Assembly (NCBI GenBank): GCA_002315475.1
Contig: DCGI01000094.1
Span: forward strand, 1 to 33,838
Length of the DNA stretch: 33,838 nucleotides
Direction: 5' to 3'
Origin: Christensenella sp. UBA1782
GTDB lineage: Bacteria > Bacillota > Clostridia > Christensenellales > DTU072
Within the stretch, counting starts at the first letter, position 1, and every line of letters begins with the position of its first letter. The position numbers were made by a program, and so were the translations under genes. Under the pieces are notes generated by a model. That model did not search any database. It had not been told where the DNA came from and saw only the letters and a list, made by a program, of their open reading frames with translations. This document shows, piece after piece, positions 13,677-24,100 of the stretch.

Positions 13677-14732
13677 TTAAAAATCGGTATGAAGCACTTC
13701 GTTCTTCTCCGCCGATTCAAAGGCAAGCTCAATCAGTTTCATGACGCGCATCAGTTGCTTGCCCGTAATAATCGATTTTTCGGGCGTACCGTTTTCCACG
13801 CAAGAAACAAAGTTCCGATACAACGCAAGTCCGTCGTCTTTGATTTTCGGCAAACGATATTTTTGAATCGAGCTTTTCGAGCGATCCGCCATCGTCTTGG
13901 TAAAGCCGTTCCCCGCTTGTACCCCTTTTAAGTGTCTGTCGATTCTTTCCTTAACGGCAATAATCTTTCCTTTGCAGTTAAAGTCCTTAATAACGGCGGT
14001 TCCGTTCATGCCGTAGATCATCCAGCGCGGTAATTTTACGAAGCTGTTGGTATCAATGGTAATGACGGCGGAAAATCCGTCTTGAAAGGTAATGGTCAGT
14101 TCAAACCCGTCGTCGACTTCCTCGCCGTATATGTAGGACGTTTGGCAACGGACGGAAGTAATCGGTTCGGGCTTAAACAATAATAATTGATCCATGAGGT
14201 GTACGCCCCAGTCGAAAATCATCCCGCCGCCTTGACTCTTAACCTTTCTCCACGCACCGGGAATACCATGGGAGCCGGTAACTTTGGACTCGATTCTGTA
14301 GACGTTTCCGATTTTTCCTTCTTCGACGATCTTCTTCATAATCAAGTAGTCTTTGTCCCAACGGCGATTCTGGTGGACGGCAAAAACGGTATGATTCTTT
14401 TCGGCGGCGTCCAACATCGCCTGCAAATCCGCACAAGAAAGGGTAACCGGCTTCTCACAAAGAACCGCCAAACCCTTTTCGGCACAAGCCACCGCATACG
14501 TACGATGAAAATCGTTCGGCGTGGCAATCAGTACCGCCTGCAAACCCGGATACGCCGTCAACGCTTCAAAACTCTCAAAAAATACTATATGTCTTAAATC
14601 GGCTTTCGCCTTGACCTTCGGATCGGTATCGTAAATACCCACGACGTCAAACAATTGGCTTCGAGTCATTTTGCCTAAATGCCATCCGCCCATGCCGCCG
14701 CAACCGATAATCGCAATTTTAATTTTTCCCAT
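13677..14732 (-). CDS. Gfo/Idh/MocA family NAD(P)-dependent sugar dehydrogenase (first in operon)
   Basis: This is a 351-residue member of the same family. The Rossmann motif is IAIIGCGGMGGWHLGK (residues 5-20), followed by DVVGIYDTDP, ATPNDFH (about 71-77) and CEKPVTLS with the EKP lysine. The C-terminal domain carries MIFDWGVHLMDQLLLF, in which DWGVHLMD matches the active-site D-x-G-x-H-x-x-D pattern. It is the first gene of the operon, with a consensus promoter at 14769-14797 and TAGGAGG upstream of ATG 14732. It probably performs one oxidation or reduction of the same sugar handled by the second dehydrogenase, possibly in the opposite direction or on the aglycone side (inference). Confidence 0.9.
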   Translation of the reverse strand: MGKIKIAIIGCGGMGGWHLGKMTRSQLFDVVGIYDTDPKVKAKADLRHIVFFESFEALTAYPGLQAVLIATPNDFHRTYAVACAEKGLAVLCEKPVTLSCADLQAMLDAAEKNHTVFAVHQNRRWDKDYLIMKKIVEEGKIGNVYRIESKVTGSHGIPGAWRKVKSQGGGMIFDWGVHLMDQLLLFKPEPITSVRCQTSYIYGEEVDDGFELTITFQDGFSAVITIDTNSFVKLPRWMIYGMNGTAVIKDFNCKGKIIAVKERIDRHLKGVQAGNGFTKTMADRSKSSIQKYRLPKIKDDGLALYRNFVSCVENGTPEKSIITGKQLMRVMKLIELAFESAEKNEVLHTDF

Positions 14733-14768
14733 ACGGAAAACCTCCTAACGCTATATTTATTTTATTAT

Positions 14769-14797
14769 ATTATAAAAGACATTCCCCCCTTTGTCAA
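14769..14797 (-). promoter_or_regulatory. Promoter of the four-gene sugar operon
   Basis: On the minus strand, TTGACA (14792-14797) is separated by 17 bp from TATAAT (14769-14774). Both are perfect consensus. The leader to ATG 14732 is about 30 nt. No obvious catabolite-repression operator is visible. Confidence 0.85.
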
Positions 14798-14984
14798 TAC
14801 ACAAATTACCGCACCGCCTTTCGGTTTTTTCGGCGCAAGCCAAAGGCTTTTCGACTGTTTTTATTCTTATTTTCGGATAAAAATTCCTTCCCGAAAAGGG
14901 AGTGAGCCGCCGGAAGAAATTTTGGACGAAACGAAGGAAAATCGTAACACACTACAGAACGCCTCTTTTCAAATGCTATTTTTG

Positions 14985-14993
14985 TGTTATAAT
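14985..14993 (+). promoter_or_regulatory. Extended -10 of recX (leaderless type)
   Basis: TGT-TATAAT (14985-14993) is followed by 6 nt (14994-14999) and then ATG 15000. A weak TTTTCA lies 16 bp upstream of the -10 (14966-14971). No Shine-Dalgarno sequence is present. Confidence 0.6.
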
Positions 14994-14999
14994 GATGAT

Positions 15000-15608
15000 A
15001 TGCAATTGGAAACGATAACAAAGAAGCGAAACGGGGTTCTGCTGGTACTGGACGGCGAAGAATACTTGATAGATACCGAGATTTTCGGGAAGTACGCTTT
15101 TGACGTGGGAAAAATCGACGGACACGCTTTTTTCAAAATGAAAGAAGAAAGCGACGCATTGCGCTGTCATCGGTATTTACTCGACCAAATAAACCGTTAT
15201 GAAAAGACGGCGAAAGGGTACTTGGAAACCTTACTCGGAAAAGGCTTTCCTTATCCGATTTGTCAAAAAGAAATCGAAGAAGCGGTGCAAAAACGTTACA
15301 TTGACGACCGACGCTTTTGCGAATGTTATTTGACGGCGGGAAAAAACAAAAAAGGGTGGAACCGCTTGGCTATGGAACTGAAAGCCAAAGGCGTGGACGA
15401 AGAAATCCTTCTTTCGTTTCACGAAGAATTCGGGGATGGTTCGGAAGCCTGTCGAAAGGAAACCAAAAAACTTTTGAAACACGACGACGGTTCCTACCAA
15501 AGCCGACAAAAAATCTTTCAAAAACTGTTACGGAAAGGTTTTAGTGCCGACGAAATCAAGCGTTGTCTTGCCTTCGATCCCGACGACGGAACCGACGCAG
15601 GAAGCTGA
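15000..15608 (+). CDS. recX: RecX family regulatory protein
   Basis: This 202-residue all-helical protein is of the RecX family, which binds RecA filaments and modulates recombination and the SOS response. The start at 15000 leaves a protein beginning MQLETITKKRNGVLLVLDGEEYLI, the usual N-terminal beta segment of Firmicute RecX. Three-helix RecX repeats follow: YLETLLGKGFPYPICQKEIEEAVQKRYIDDRRFCECYL, then NKKGWNRLAMELKAKGVDEEIL, then SRQKIFQKLLRKGFSADEIKRCL. The open frame extends about 320 nt further upstream without a family match, so I reject that extension. The ATG lies 6 nt after an extended -10, implying a leaderless mRNA. recA is not in the window. No strong terminator follows; only a weak AT-rich hairpin lies near 15676-15699. 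Confidence 0.85.
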   Translation: MQLETITKKRNGVLLVLDGEEYLIDTEIFGKYAFDVGKIDGHAFFKMKEESDALRCHRYLLDQINRYEKTAKGYLETLLGKGFPYPICQKEIEEAVQKRYIDDRRFCECYLTAGKNKKGWNRLAMELKAKGVDEEILLSFHEEFGDGSEACRKETKKLLKHDDGSYQSRQKIFQKLLRKGFSADEIKRCLAFDPDDGTDAGS

Positions 15609-15707
15609 AAACCGCCCGACGGACAAACAAATACCGAAAAAGTCCTTCTTTATACCGTTCTAAAGAACAATTCGGTAAAAATTGGTAACAATTTTCGGTT
15701 TTTGTTG

Positions 15708-15736
15708 TTGACATATTCAACCTAAATCGGTATAAT
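15708..15736 (+). promoter_or_regulatory. Promoter of the tail-anchored membrane protein gene
   Basis: TTGACA (15708-15713) is separated by 17 bp from TATAAT (15731-15736). Both are perfect consensus. AAGGAG lies about 10 nt before the ATG at 15813. Confidence 0.88.
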
Positions 15737-15812
15737 ATAAACATAGTAAACTGATATAAGTATCGAAAACGGTTTCAAATCGTTTTTTTATTCGGAAAAG
15801 GAGATTATCGTT

Positions 15813-16235
15813 ATGTCTACACAACCTTACGAGCAACAACCGCAAGCACAACAATTTGCTTCGCAACCCACCGCTTCGACCGGAACCTATTCTTACGGCG
15901 ATCCGATGAAAGAATATTATAACATCGCCTACGCGGCGGAAAGACGCCGTTTGAACGAAACCTTCGGAAGAATTCCTTATCCGAACGAGTTTATCGATAC
16001 GGGCGACACGAAAGAAATCGTCAAGACCGAAGTCGTCTACAAAGATCCGGATCCGTCCGAGTACGTCCCCGTAGCCGAAGTCAAAAAAGAAATCGCCAAA
16101 GAAGTCAAAAAGGTTTCTAAGAAAAAGACGGGTGCCATCGTTGCCGTCAGCATCGTAGCCGGTGTAGCCGTAGCCGCTCTTGCCGTTCTTTTGTTGCATA
16201 CCTTCGGCATCTTCACCCTTCCTTTCTTGGCATAA
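15813..16235 (+). CDS. Small protein with C-terminal membrane anchor, unknown function
   Basis: This 140-residue protein belongs to no family I recognise. Residues 1-28 are rich in Gln, Ser, Thr and Tyr and look disordered. Residues 29-75 are polar (EYYNIAYAAERRRLNETFG) and may form a helix. Residues about 84-106 are Lys/Glu-rich (VAEVKKEIAKEVKKVSKKK). One hydrophobic helix at about 107-133 (GAIVAVSIVAGVAVAALAVLLL) ends six residues before the stop region. The lysine cluster just before the helix suggests the N-terminus stays in the cytoplasm, so this would be a tail-anchored protein. A consensus promoter, good ribosome site and strong terminator suggest it is well expressed as a single gene. 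Confidence 0.8.
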   Translation: MSTQPYEQQPQAQQFASQPTASTGTYSYGDPMKEYYNIAYAAERRRLNETFGRIPYPNEFIDTGDTKEIVKTEVVYKDPDPSEYVPVAEVKKEIAKEVKKVSKKKTGAIVAVSIVAGVAVAALAVLLLHTFGIFTLPFLA

Positions 16236-16263
16236 TTCTCATTCGAACAAAAGTATATAAACG

Positions 16264-16297
16264 AAAAACGCCTTCCCGTCGGAAAGGCGTTTTTTTT
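16264..16297 (+). terminator. Intrinsic terminator of the tail-anchored protein gene
   Basis: The stem 16264-16274 pairs with 16284-16294 (AAAAACGCCTT with AAGGCGTTTTT), with two further C-G pairs inside, followed by T to 16297. Its complement also has a T run, so it may be bidirectional. Confidence 0.85.
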
Positions 16298-16308
16298 GTT
16301 TTTCCCAA

Positions 16309-16344
16309 TAAAAAAGCATTATCGTCTTCCCGATAATGCTTTTT
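16309..16344 (-). terminator. aspS intrinsic terminator
   Basis: A perfect 14-bp stem (16311-16324 with 16331-16344) has a 6-nt loop. On the minus strand it is followed by a six-T run. It lies 20 bp after the aspS stop codon and may also act on the plus strand. Confidence 0.88.
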
Positions 16345-16363
16345 GTTTTGAAGAACGGACGCC

Positions 16364-18112
16364 TTATTCGTCCTTTTTGACTTCGCGCACTTGAATATTG
16401 GCTTCCCGCAGTTGCTTTTCGGTTACTTCGCAAGGAGCCCCCATCAACAAGTCTTGTGCATTCTTGTTCATCGGGAAAGCGATGATTTCTCGAATGTTCG
16501 GTTCGTCGCTCAGAAGCATAACCATTCTGTCTACGCCGGGAGCGATACCCGCGTGCGGAGGCGCTCCGAATTTGAAGGCGTTATACAAGGCGGAAAATTT
16601 CTTTTCGATGACGCTTTCGTCGTACCCCGCTAAAGCAAACGCTTTCACCATGATTTCGGGATCGTGGTTTCTTACGGCACCCGAGCTTAACTCGATACCG
16701 TTGCAAACGATGTCGTATTGGTACGCCAATATATCGAGAGGATTCATCGTGTTCAAAGCTTCCAGACCGCCTTGCGGCATGGAGAAAGGATTGTGACAGA
16801 ACCCGAGTTCTCCCGTTTCTTCGTCGATTTCGTACATGGGGAAATCGCAAATCCAACAGAAACGGAACACGTCTTTTTCAAACAAGTCCATGGCTTGCCC
16901 CAGTTCGTTCCGCAGGATACCGGCGCACTTTGCGGTGTGCAATTTATTTTCACCGACGACCAAAGCGACGAGACACTCTCCGTCAATGTCGGCAGCCTTC
17001 TTGAATTCTTCGAGAACGGGGGCGATAAACTTGCCCACGCCGCCGCCGACGGCACCTTGTCCGTCTATCTTGCACCAATAGAAAGCACAGGTTTCGTCCT
17101 TTTCTTTGACGAATTCGGCAAGACTGTCTATGTATTTACGAGGTTTATCAAACTTATCGACGACAATGGCTTTTACCGTTTTACCCGTAAAGAGCGGAGC
17201 AAGCGGTTCTACCACGCTCGTTACGTCCTTCAAGACGAGAGGATTACGCAGGTCGGGTTTATCGCTACCGTACTTTTCCATCGCCTCGCGGAACGGAATC
17301 CGGCGGAAGGGGGCACCGTCCACCTTTTTGTCGGTGAATTTGCGGAAAATGGCGGGTAAGATTTGTTCCAATTCGGCAAAGACTTCCTCTTGGGAAGCAA
17401 AACACATTTCTATGTCAAGCTGATAGAATTCACCCGGAGAACGGTCGGCTCGAGCGTCCTCGTCACGAAAACAAGGAGCAATCTGAAAATAGCGGTCAAA
17501 CCCCGACGTCATGAGGAGCTGTTTATACTGTTGCGGTGCTTGCGGAAGGGCGTAGAATTTTCCCGGATACAGTCTGCTCGGCACGATAAAATCCCGAGCG
17601 CCTTCGGGGGAAGAACTCGTCAAAATCGGGGTGGCGATTTCCAAAAATCCACGTTCGGTCATAATGCGACGAATCTCGCTGACGACTTTGCTTCTCAAAA
17701 CGATTTTATCTTTAACTAAGGGATTACGCAAATCCAAAAAACGATACTTCAAACGGGTATCTTCACGAGACGCCAAAGAGTTGGAAACTTCGAAAGGAAG
17801 GGTTTCATAGCACTTCCCCAAAATTTTGATACGCTCGGGTACGACTTCAATCAGTCCCGTCGGAAGGGCGGTGTTCGGAGCTTCCCGCAGACGAACGGTA
17901 CCCGCTACCTCGATGGTCGACTCTCTCGGAACGGCTCGTATCTGTTCTTTTAAGGCTTCGTCGTCCACCGTCACTTGCGTCATGCCGTAAAAGTCACGCA
18001 TGACGAAGAAGACGACGGCACCCAAATCCCGAACGCTGTGCAGCCAGCCGTTTAAGACGACTTTTTCGCCGGCATTTTCTGCCCGCAGTTGATTACAATG
18101 ATGTGTTCTCAT
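16364..18112 (-). CDS. aspS: Aspartyl-tRNA synthetase, bacterial type
   Basis: This 582-residue class-II synthetase attaches aspartate to tRNA-Asp. The N-terminal OB-fold anticodon domain includes VVLNGWLHSVRDLGAVVFFVMRD (about 18-40). YRFLDLRNP follows at about 123. The catalytic domain has SSPEGARDF (about 167-175), motif 2 FRDEDARADR (about 215-224), the GAD-type insert at about 290-410, and motif 3 GIAPGVDRMVML near the C-terminus. The length matches bacterial AspRS (about 590), not the shorter archaeal form. Start ATG 18112 is preceded by AGAGGA. The gene begins 35 bp after the stop codon of the giant surface protein on the same strand. I see neither a terminator nor a convincing promoter in that gap. 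Confidence 0.96.
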   Translation of the reverse strand: MRTHHCNQLRAENAGEKVVLNGWLHSVRDLGAVVFFVMRDFYGMTQVTVDDEALKEQIRAVPRESTIEVAGTVRLREAPNTALPTGLIEVVPERIKILGKCYETLPFEVSNSLASREDTRLKYRFLDLRNPLVKDKIVLRSKVVSEIRRIMTERGFLEIATPILTSSSPEGARDFIVPSRLYPGKFYALPQAPQQYKQLLMTSGFDRYFQIAPCFRDEDARADRSPGEFYQLDIEMCFASQEEVFAELEQILPAIFRKFTDKKVDGAPFRRIPFREAMEKYGSDKPDLRNPLVLKDVTSVVEPLAPLFTGKTVKAIVVDKFDKPRKYIDSLAEFVKEKDETCAFYWCKIDGQGAVGGGVGKFIAPVLEEFKKAADIDGECLVALVVGENKLHTAKCAGILRNELGQAMDLFEKDVFRFCWICDFPMYEIDEETGELGFCHNPFSMPQGGLEALNTMNPLDILAYQYDIVCNGIELSSGAVRNHDPEIMVKAFALAGYDESVIEKKFSALYNAFKFGAPPHAGIAPGVDRMVMLLSDEPNIREIIAFPMNKNAQDLLMGAPCEVTEKQLREANIQVREVKKDE

Positions 18113-18147
18113 AAGAATCCTCTTTTATATAAATTATTTTTTTATCG

Positions 18148-21100
18148 TTAGTCTATGTACACCATATTCCCTTGTGCAAAGGCACTCGTCAGGTTTTGTC
18201 TGCCGAGTTTTTCCCACGTTCCGTCGCTTCTCTTGTAAATGGCATCGCCACCGGGTTTGCCGTAAGCAAGGTAAAGACCGGTATCGGGATCGGTACGGAG
18301 GACTCTCACGCCGCTCGACGTACGCATAAAGCCGTAGGATACGATATCCACGCGGCTATCCACCGTAGAAATAAACGTCTTTTGCGACATGCCGCTCAAA
18401 CTTTCGATCGGCGTCGAGTTCTGCATGACGGTACTCTGCATATAGCCCTTCAAGGCACCGTTTCCGCTCGGACCTTGCACCTCACCGCTATAAGTAATGT
18501 ACCGTTGCGTTGCACTGCTTCCGAAGGTAAGGTTATTATACGGGTTACTCGTGTCTTTCGTTTCGCCCGATTCCATACTCTTATACGTCAAAGACTGGAT
18601 ATTCGAGAAATCCGGTTGCGCCGTACAGACTTGGGCATTATCGGCATAATAGCAAGCCGAAGCTATATTGCTGTCTCTCGAAACCCCCGTCCTTTCGGTG
18701 GTAAAGCCACTGGCGATGGCTGCGAAATTCAATTCTACCATACAATAGACGCGCTTGCAATAGATATAAGCCTTATGTACGTATTTTGCTTTGGAAATTC
18801 CCCACAAAGAAGAGCTCTTGCTTTCCGTCGTTTCTTGACGGATGTACCATCCGGAATCCTTGCTCTTTTCGTTCGTCGTGGCGAAATCGCTGCCGTAGGC
18901 TTGGAAGACGGCGGAAAGGGTATTTCCGGTGGCGGCACAGTTGCTGACGGCAAAGTCGGAATCGGCATTGGGTCCCGTTCCGCCGACGATGGCACTTGCG
19001 GCAATACCGACGGGCAACGAATAGTCATAATACGAACCGCCACCCATGGAATTGTTACATTCCCACATATCGTCCATCCAAAGACTACCGTTGATAATCA
19101 AATAGCTGTTCGACGCATAGCAACTTTGGATACGGTTGGTATTGATGTCCGACAAACTCGAAATATCCATCAAACCGGTACCGAACAAATCCATAATCGA
19201 GCTACAACCTTCGATATCGTTATCGTTCGGGTTAAAGTAGCCGCAAATCAAGCCTGCCTGTATCGCCCACGCATAGCCACCGATGGCACCGTTCGAGGGA
19301 CTGTCCCGATAGGCATAACGGTTGCAGTAGGTAGAAACCTTTGCCGCACGAATACCGCTGTTATAAATTCTGCCCGAGGAGAATCCGACGATACCGCCCA
19401 GACGCAAATAGTTACGGTTCTTGGAAATCTGCAAAGAAGAGATCGGCGTGGCGGTTTGCCCCGTAGCGCCTTTATCCGTCCAGGAGGTTCTCGTATAGAA
19501 AGTACTACCCGACTTATAGGTGTCATCATACATTCCCGTCCGTTCAAACACATACAGAACGGAAGAAGAAAACGCCGACGTACCCAGACTGTTTTCTTCG
19601 GAAGAACCCGAAGCGGTGCCTCGAACGTAACAATCGGTCACAAGACCGTTTACGTTAAACTTTACGTTCTTAGCTTCTCCGCCGACAACCGCAAACGATA
19701 CCGCCGACCGATCGTCTTTATCGGCATTGGTACCCGCGTAATTATAGCCGACCACACCGCCGTAATTGAGCGACTGTGTCGTATCGGTAGGTTGCCATAC
19801 CAAGGCGCGGAAAGCGTTGGTATCGGCGGTATAGAGGTAGATATTTTGTACGGTACCGAAGTTGGCTCCGACCGCACCGCCCGCCGTACCGGCATAGATA
19901 TGAATAAGACCGGTCTGCGTATAATTACCGCCCGAAAGTCCGGAAGAAGAACCGGAAATCGTACCGTAGTTGGAACCGGCGATGCCGCCGACGAATCCGT
20001 AGGACATAGAAGACGCCATCCTCTTACCCTCTTTGTCCGAGCTATCCAAAATCGAGGTGGTTTTTGCTTGCAACACCGTACCCCTTCTCGCTTCGGTATA
20101 GGTTGCTTTATTCACATAGAAATTATCGGTATTGGCGTGATGAATTCGGACGTCCTCCAACGTACAACCATACCCGACGATACCGACCAAACCGCCGGTA
20201 GAAAGGGTATATTCGTTACCGATAATCAACGATAGACCTCTGCTGTACGTGTCGGAGGTAATCTGCACGTTCTTTACGAGCAAGGGATTCTGCGTGGTAG
20301 GCACGCTACTCTGCGTGGTAAAGGCACCGCCCAAATACCCGAACAATCCGCCGGCAGCTTTGGAGGAAGAATCACTGCCGTCAATGGCAATCCACCCGTT
20401 ACTGCCGTTTCGGACGTAGATGTTTTGCATATTTCCGCCTTCTACGGCACCGAACAAAGCACCGCTGTATCCGCTTTCCGTCGTGATATCCACCAAATAG
20501 TCGCCGTTTCGGTAATCCAACACGATGGTATCGGCGATAACGTTTTGTCCGCAACCGACTACCGAACCGACAAAGCCGAAGGAATCCGACTGCATATATA
20601 CGGCGGCACCGGTTATACCGGACGTTCCGTAAAGATGGTGATTACCGTACGCCAACGTGGTATATAACTGAACGGTGATATTGATTAAGGTTATATCTTT
20701 TGCATAAGCGACCAAACCGCCGACGTACTCGGTTTCGGGATTACCCGTCAAATCGACGAAGGCGTTTCGTAAGGTAACGTCCCGAACGGTTCCGCCGCAA
20801 ACCTTTGCGAAGATACCGTAATACTGCCCGCTGAAGTTGCCATACATTGCCAAACCTTCGAAAACGGCACCGTTGCCGAGGAGCACCCCGTCGAATCCGC
20901 GAATAATCGTTTCGTTTCCGTCGGTAGAATCCCCTTCCGTATCCATAAACAACGGCGTCCAATAGGCGGTATTGCCCTTCGGATCGTTGACGACGCTGCC
21001 GGAACTGAGGTTTTGCCCTTGCAGGTTGATTTGTCCCGACTGCATATATATCTTAAAGTACGTTTGTTTGTTGTCGCTATCCTGACAGGAGTACTCGTTA

Positions 21101-24100
21101 TTCTTCCAGAAGGTATCGAGGAAGCGAAGCTGTGTATTGTCGGTCGTGTACGCATACGAATCGGTCAACGGGATATAAACGTAATAGGGATTTTCGGCGG
21201 TACCGTTTCCGCAATGTGCCGTATTATAGGCATAAGAAACGGTCGCATGTATGCCTACCTTTTGGGTGTTGACGGTGGTATTGGTACCGTCGGCACCTTT
21301 TCCGAACACGAGCGTGTTTCGGATGGGAGAATTGCTCAATACGCCGAAGTATTCGTTCATATTGTATTCAAACCATCTTCCGTAGCCCTCCGTCATCGGA
21401 TTGAAAAGGGTTCTTCCGCTTCCGTCGTAGATGGCTCTGTCCGTTTCGATACCGCTACCCTCTTTCATACCGTTGAGAGCGTATTTGACTTGTTTGGCGT
21501 AGCCGCCGCTGTTGTCCATCCTTTGTAACGTGACACGAATGACGACTTCGCCGTTGGCTTGCGAACCGCCGCTCATCAGGGCTTTTATTTTTTCGCCGTC
21601 GGCAACCCAATCGCCGTACCGAACGCCGTCGTCGTCCCAAACGGTCAACAAGGTCTTTTTGCCTCCCGTCAAATCGCGGATGAGATGTTCTTCGACGACC
21701 GAAATACCCGACTCGTATATCATATTATAGAATACCAAAACGGCGGTCGTAACGTACTGAATGTCTACGGTAAAGTTCTTATTGCTGACATAGCTCTTAT
21801 AACTTTCGGCTCTGTTAAAGACACCCTCTACGGTATAATAACTTCTGTTCCGATATTCCGCTTTATTCGGATTATCGTCTTCGGTCGCCACCACTCTGTT
21901 TTGGGCGTTATCGTAATAGAAGTATTGACGGCAGGCGTACGTCCAGTTTTCTTCGGCTTTGGCTTGGTCGGTAACGTCGATTTCCGTCAAAGCGGCCGTA
22001 GTAACGTTCCGGAACGAAGACGAGGCGGCATCGTATTTCGTAAATTGCGAATAGATGGAACCCCACGTTCCGTTGACGTAGGCATCCACGACGGTGATGG
22101 TATTCCATACCGCAAAGGCACGATTTGTCAAATAAAGCGACGAAACCCCACTGCCGTTGACGGAATAGGTGGCGTCGCCGGTATTATAATAAGAACTGAA
22201 GTCTTGCGTGATGACGTCGTTTTCGATGACTTGATACAGGGTGTCGAATTCGTGGTTATAGCCGTTGGTGTCCCGACCGTTTTTAATGTCGGCGGTAGAC
22301 GTTTTGTCCTCCTCTTTACACACGACGATACGGAAAGTCAAACCGGCATCCAGATAGCACTCCATCGTCCTGCCCTTATCGGAAACGTACTCTGCGCCGT
22401 CGGACAAGAGCGGCAGACAAATATCGCCGTTTTCGGGAGCGGAATATACTTTCATATATTCGTTCTTGCTCGTAGACGTCAAAGCAAAAGTATTGGCGTC
22501 GGCGGTAGTCGGCTTAAAGTTCACGAGATTGTTCGACATGGTGGCGACGGGAATGGAAATCGGGGTAGCCGTTGCCGTTGCCGTAATATAGAAATCGGGG
22601 GACGCTTCGCCCGACAGACTGCTGTAACAGGACTCGAACGTCCTTTCCCCACTGCTGGATACACCGTAGCTGTGAATAATCTGTTTGTATTGCGTCACGT
22701 AATAAGCGTTCAGTTTCATATCGGTATTACTCATCATCGGTGCGCAAAGTAACCGATACCGGAAGACGAAGTTGCCCGACGTACTGCCTTCCAAACAGTA
22801 CATGGTGCCGTCGATCATAACGTGCCAACCGGTAAACCGATACCGAATCGACCTGTCGTCGTTATAGATTTCTTCGTTTTCGTTACTGTCGTACTTGATT
22901 TCCAATTCCGTTCCGTATTCGTAGGTACCGGAAACACCCGACGTATCGGTGATGTTCCGTCCGTCCTCCTCGTTTTGGAGGGTGTACGCCGAAATAATCG
23001 GATGTACGATATCCTCGGACAATTCACTTCTGTCTATGCCCTCTAAACCCTTTTCGTAGGTATCGCTGTATGCGTACTGTAAAAGTTTTATCGTGACTTC
23101 TTTATAGGTATTGGCACGAATCAACAAAGGACGTTTTCCGGCGACGTCGGCTTCGCTTTGACAAAGGTTAAATTCGTTCGTCACCGAAATCGCATACGGC
23201 ATATTGGCTTTTTGAACCTGATCGGCAGTATAGTAAGAATACAAATAATCCAACGAGAACGCATAACTTTCTTTGGTAAAGTCAATGACGTATTCCGAAC
23301 CGAAACTTGCATCTTTGTAAGAATAGCCGATATCCTGCCATTCCTGCGTCTTCCAGTTATAATACTGCCAACCGGCAAACCGAACGTCGTTATCCATATT
23401 ATCCATCAACAATTCCAATTTCGTCGTTACCCAAGAATTGGTGATATAGTCGGAATTGGTGATGTTTTCATGAAGGACGGAGAATTCTTCCCAAGCGGAG
23501 AAAATACGGTAGTTTTCGCTCAGAGAACCCGAAGTACCCTTTCCGTAATTGGCGTCGACGTAGAGGTCGCTCCATTCCTTACCGTACTTCGAAGCACCGC
23601 TTTGTTCCACCGCATTCAGTACCTGCGCTATCTTTCTGCCTTCGGGATCTTCTTCGGCTATGGTCACCGTCGTGCTTTCGGCGTCGATGATGCCGTCGTT
23701 ATAGCCGTAATACGAAACGTACGCCGTACCCATCGCCCAGCTGTTAAAGTGGTCGGGGAAAGAATAGAATTTTTCGTTAAGTACCTGTACGTCGATGACG
23801 GGTTCGAAACGTGCATAAATCACGACGTCGGTCGCTTCCGTTCCGTCGGAAACCAATCCCGACAATTCCTGCGCCTGCAAAGAAATCCTCTGTTTATAAC
23901 GGTTCTTTTCGGGCACCCCTTTATTCAAGGTGGAAATCAAGTTGATGTCGTTGACGTACCAACCGACGAAGACGTAGTTGGAGAGAATGGCGTCGGAGAG
24001 TACCTCCAACGTAAACTCGGCACCATAACTTAACGTGGCTTTGCCCGTTTCGGTAGCCGAAGCAAACGGCGTGCCGAAAAGGGTATCGCCGTTATCGGTG

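Noticed and set aside
14679..14999. Upstream extension of recX
   Set aside because: The added residues match no RecX feature, overlap the divergent operon promoter and lie upstream of the recX -10.
18172..20235. 687-codon open frame antisense to the 3' end of the giant gene
   Set aside because: The translation is Arg/Ile/Gly-rich with no domain pattern, and similar shadow frames run along the whole giant gene. The sense protein has clear GLUG motifs.
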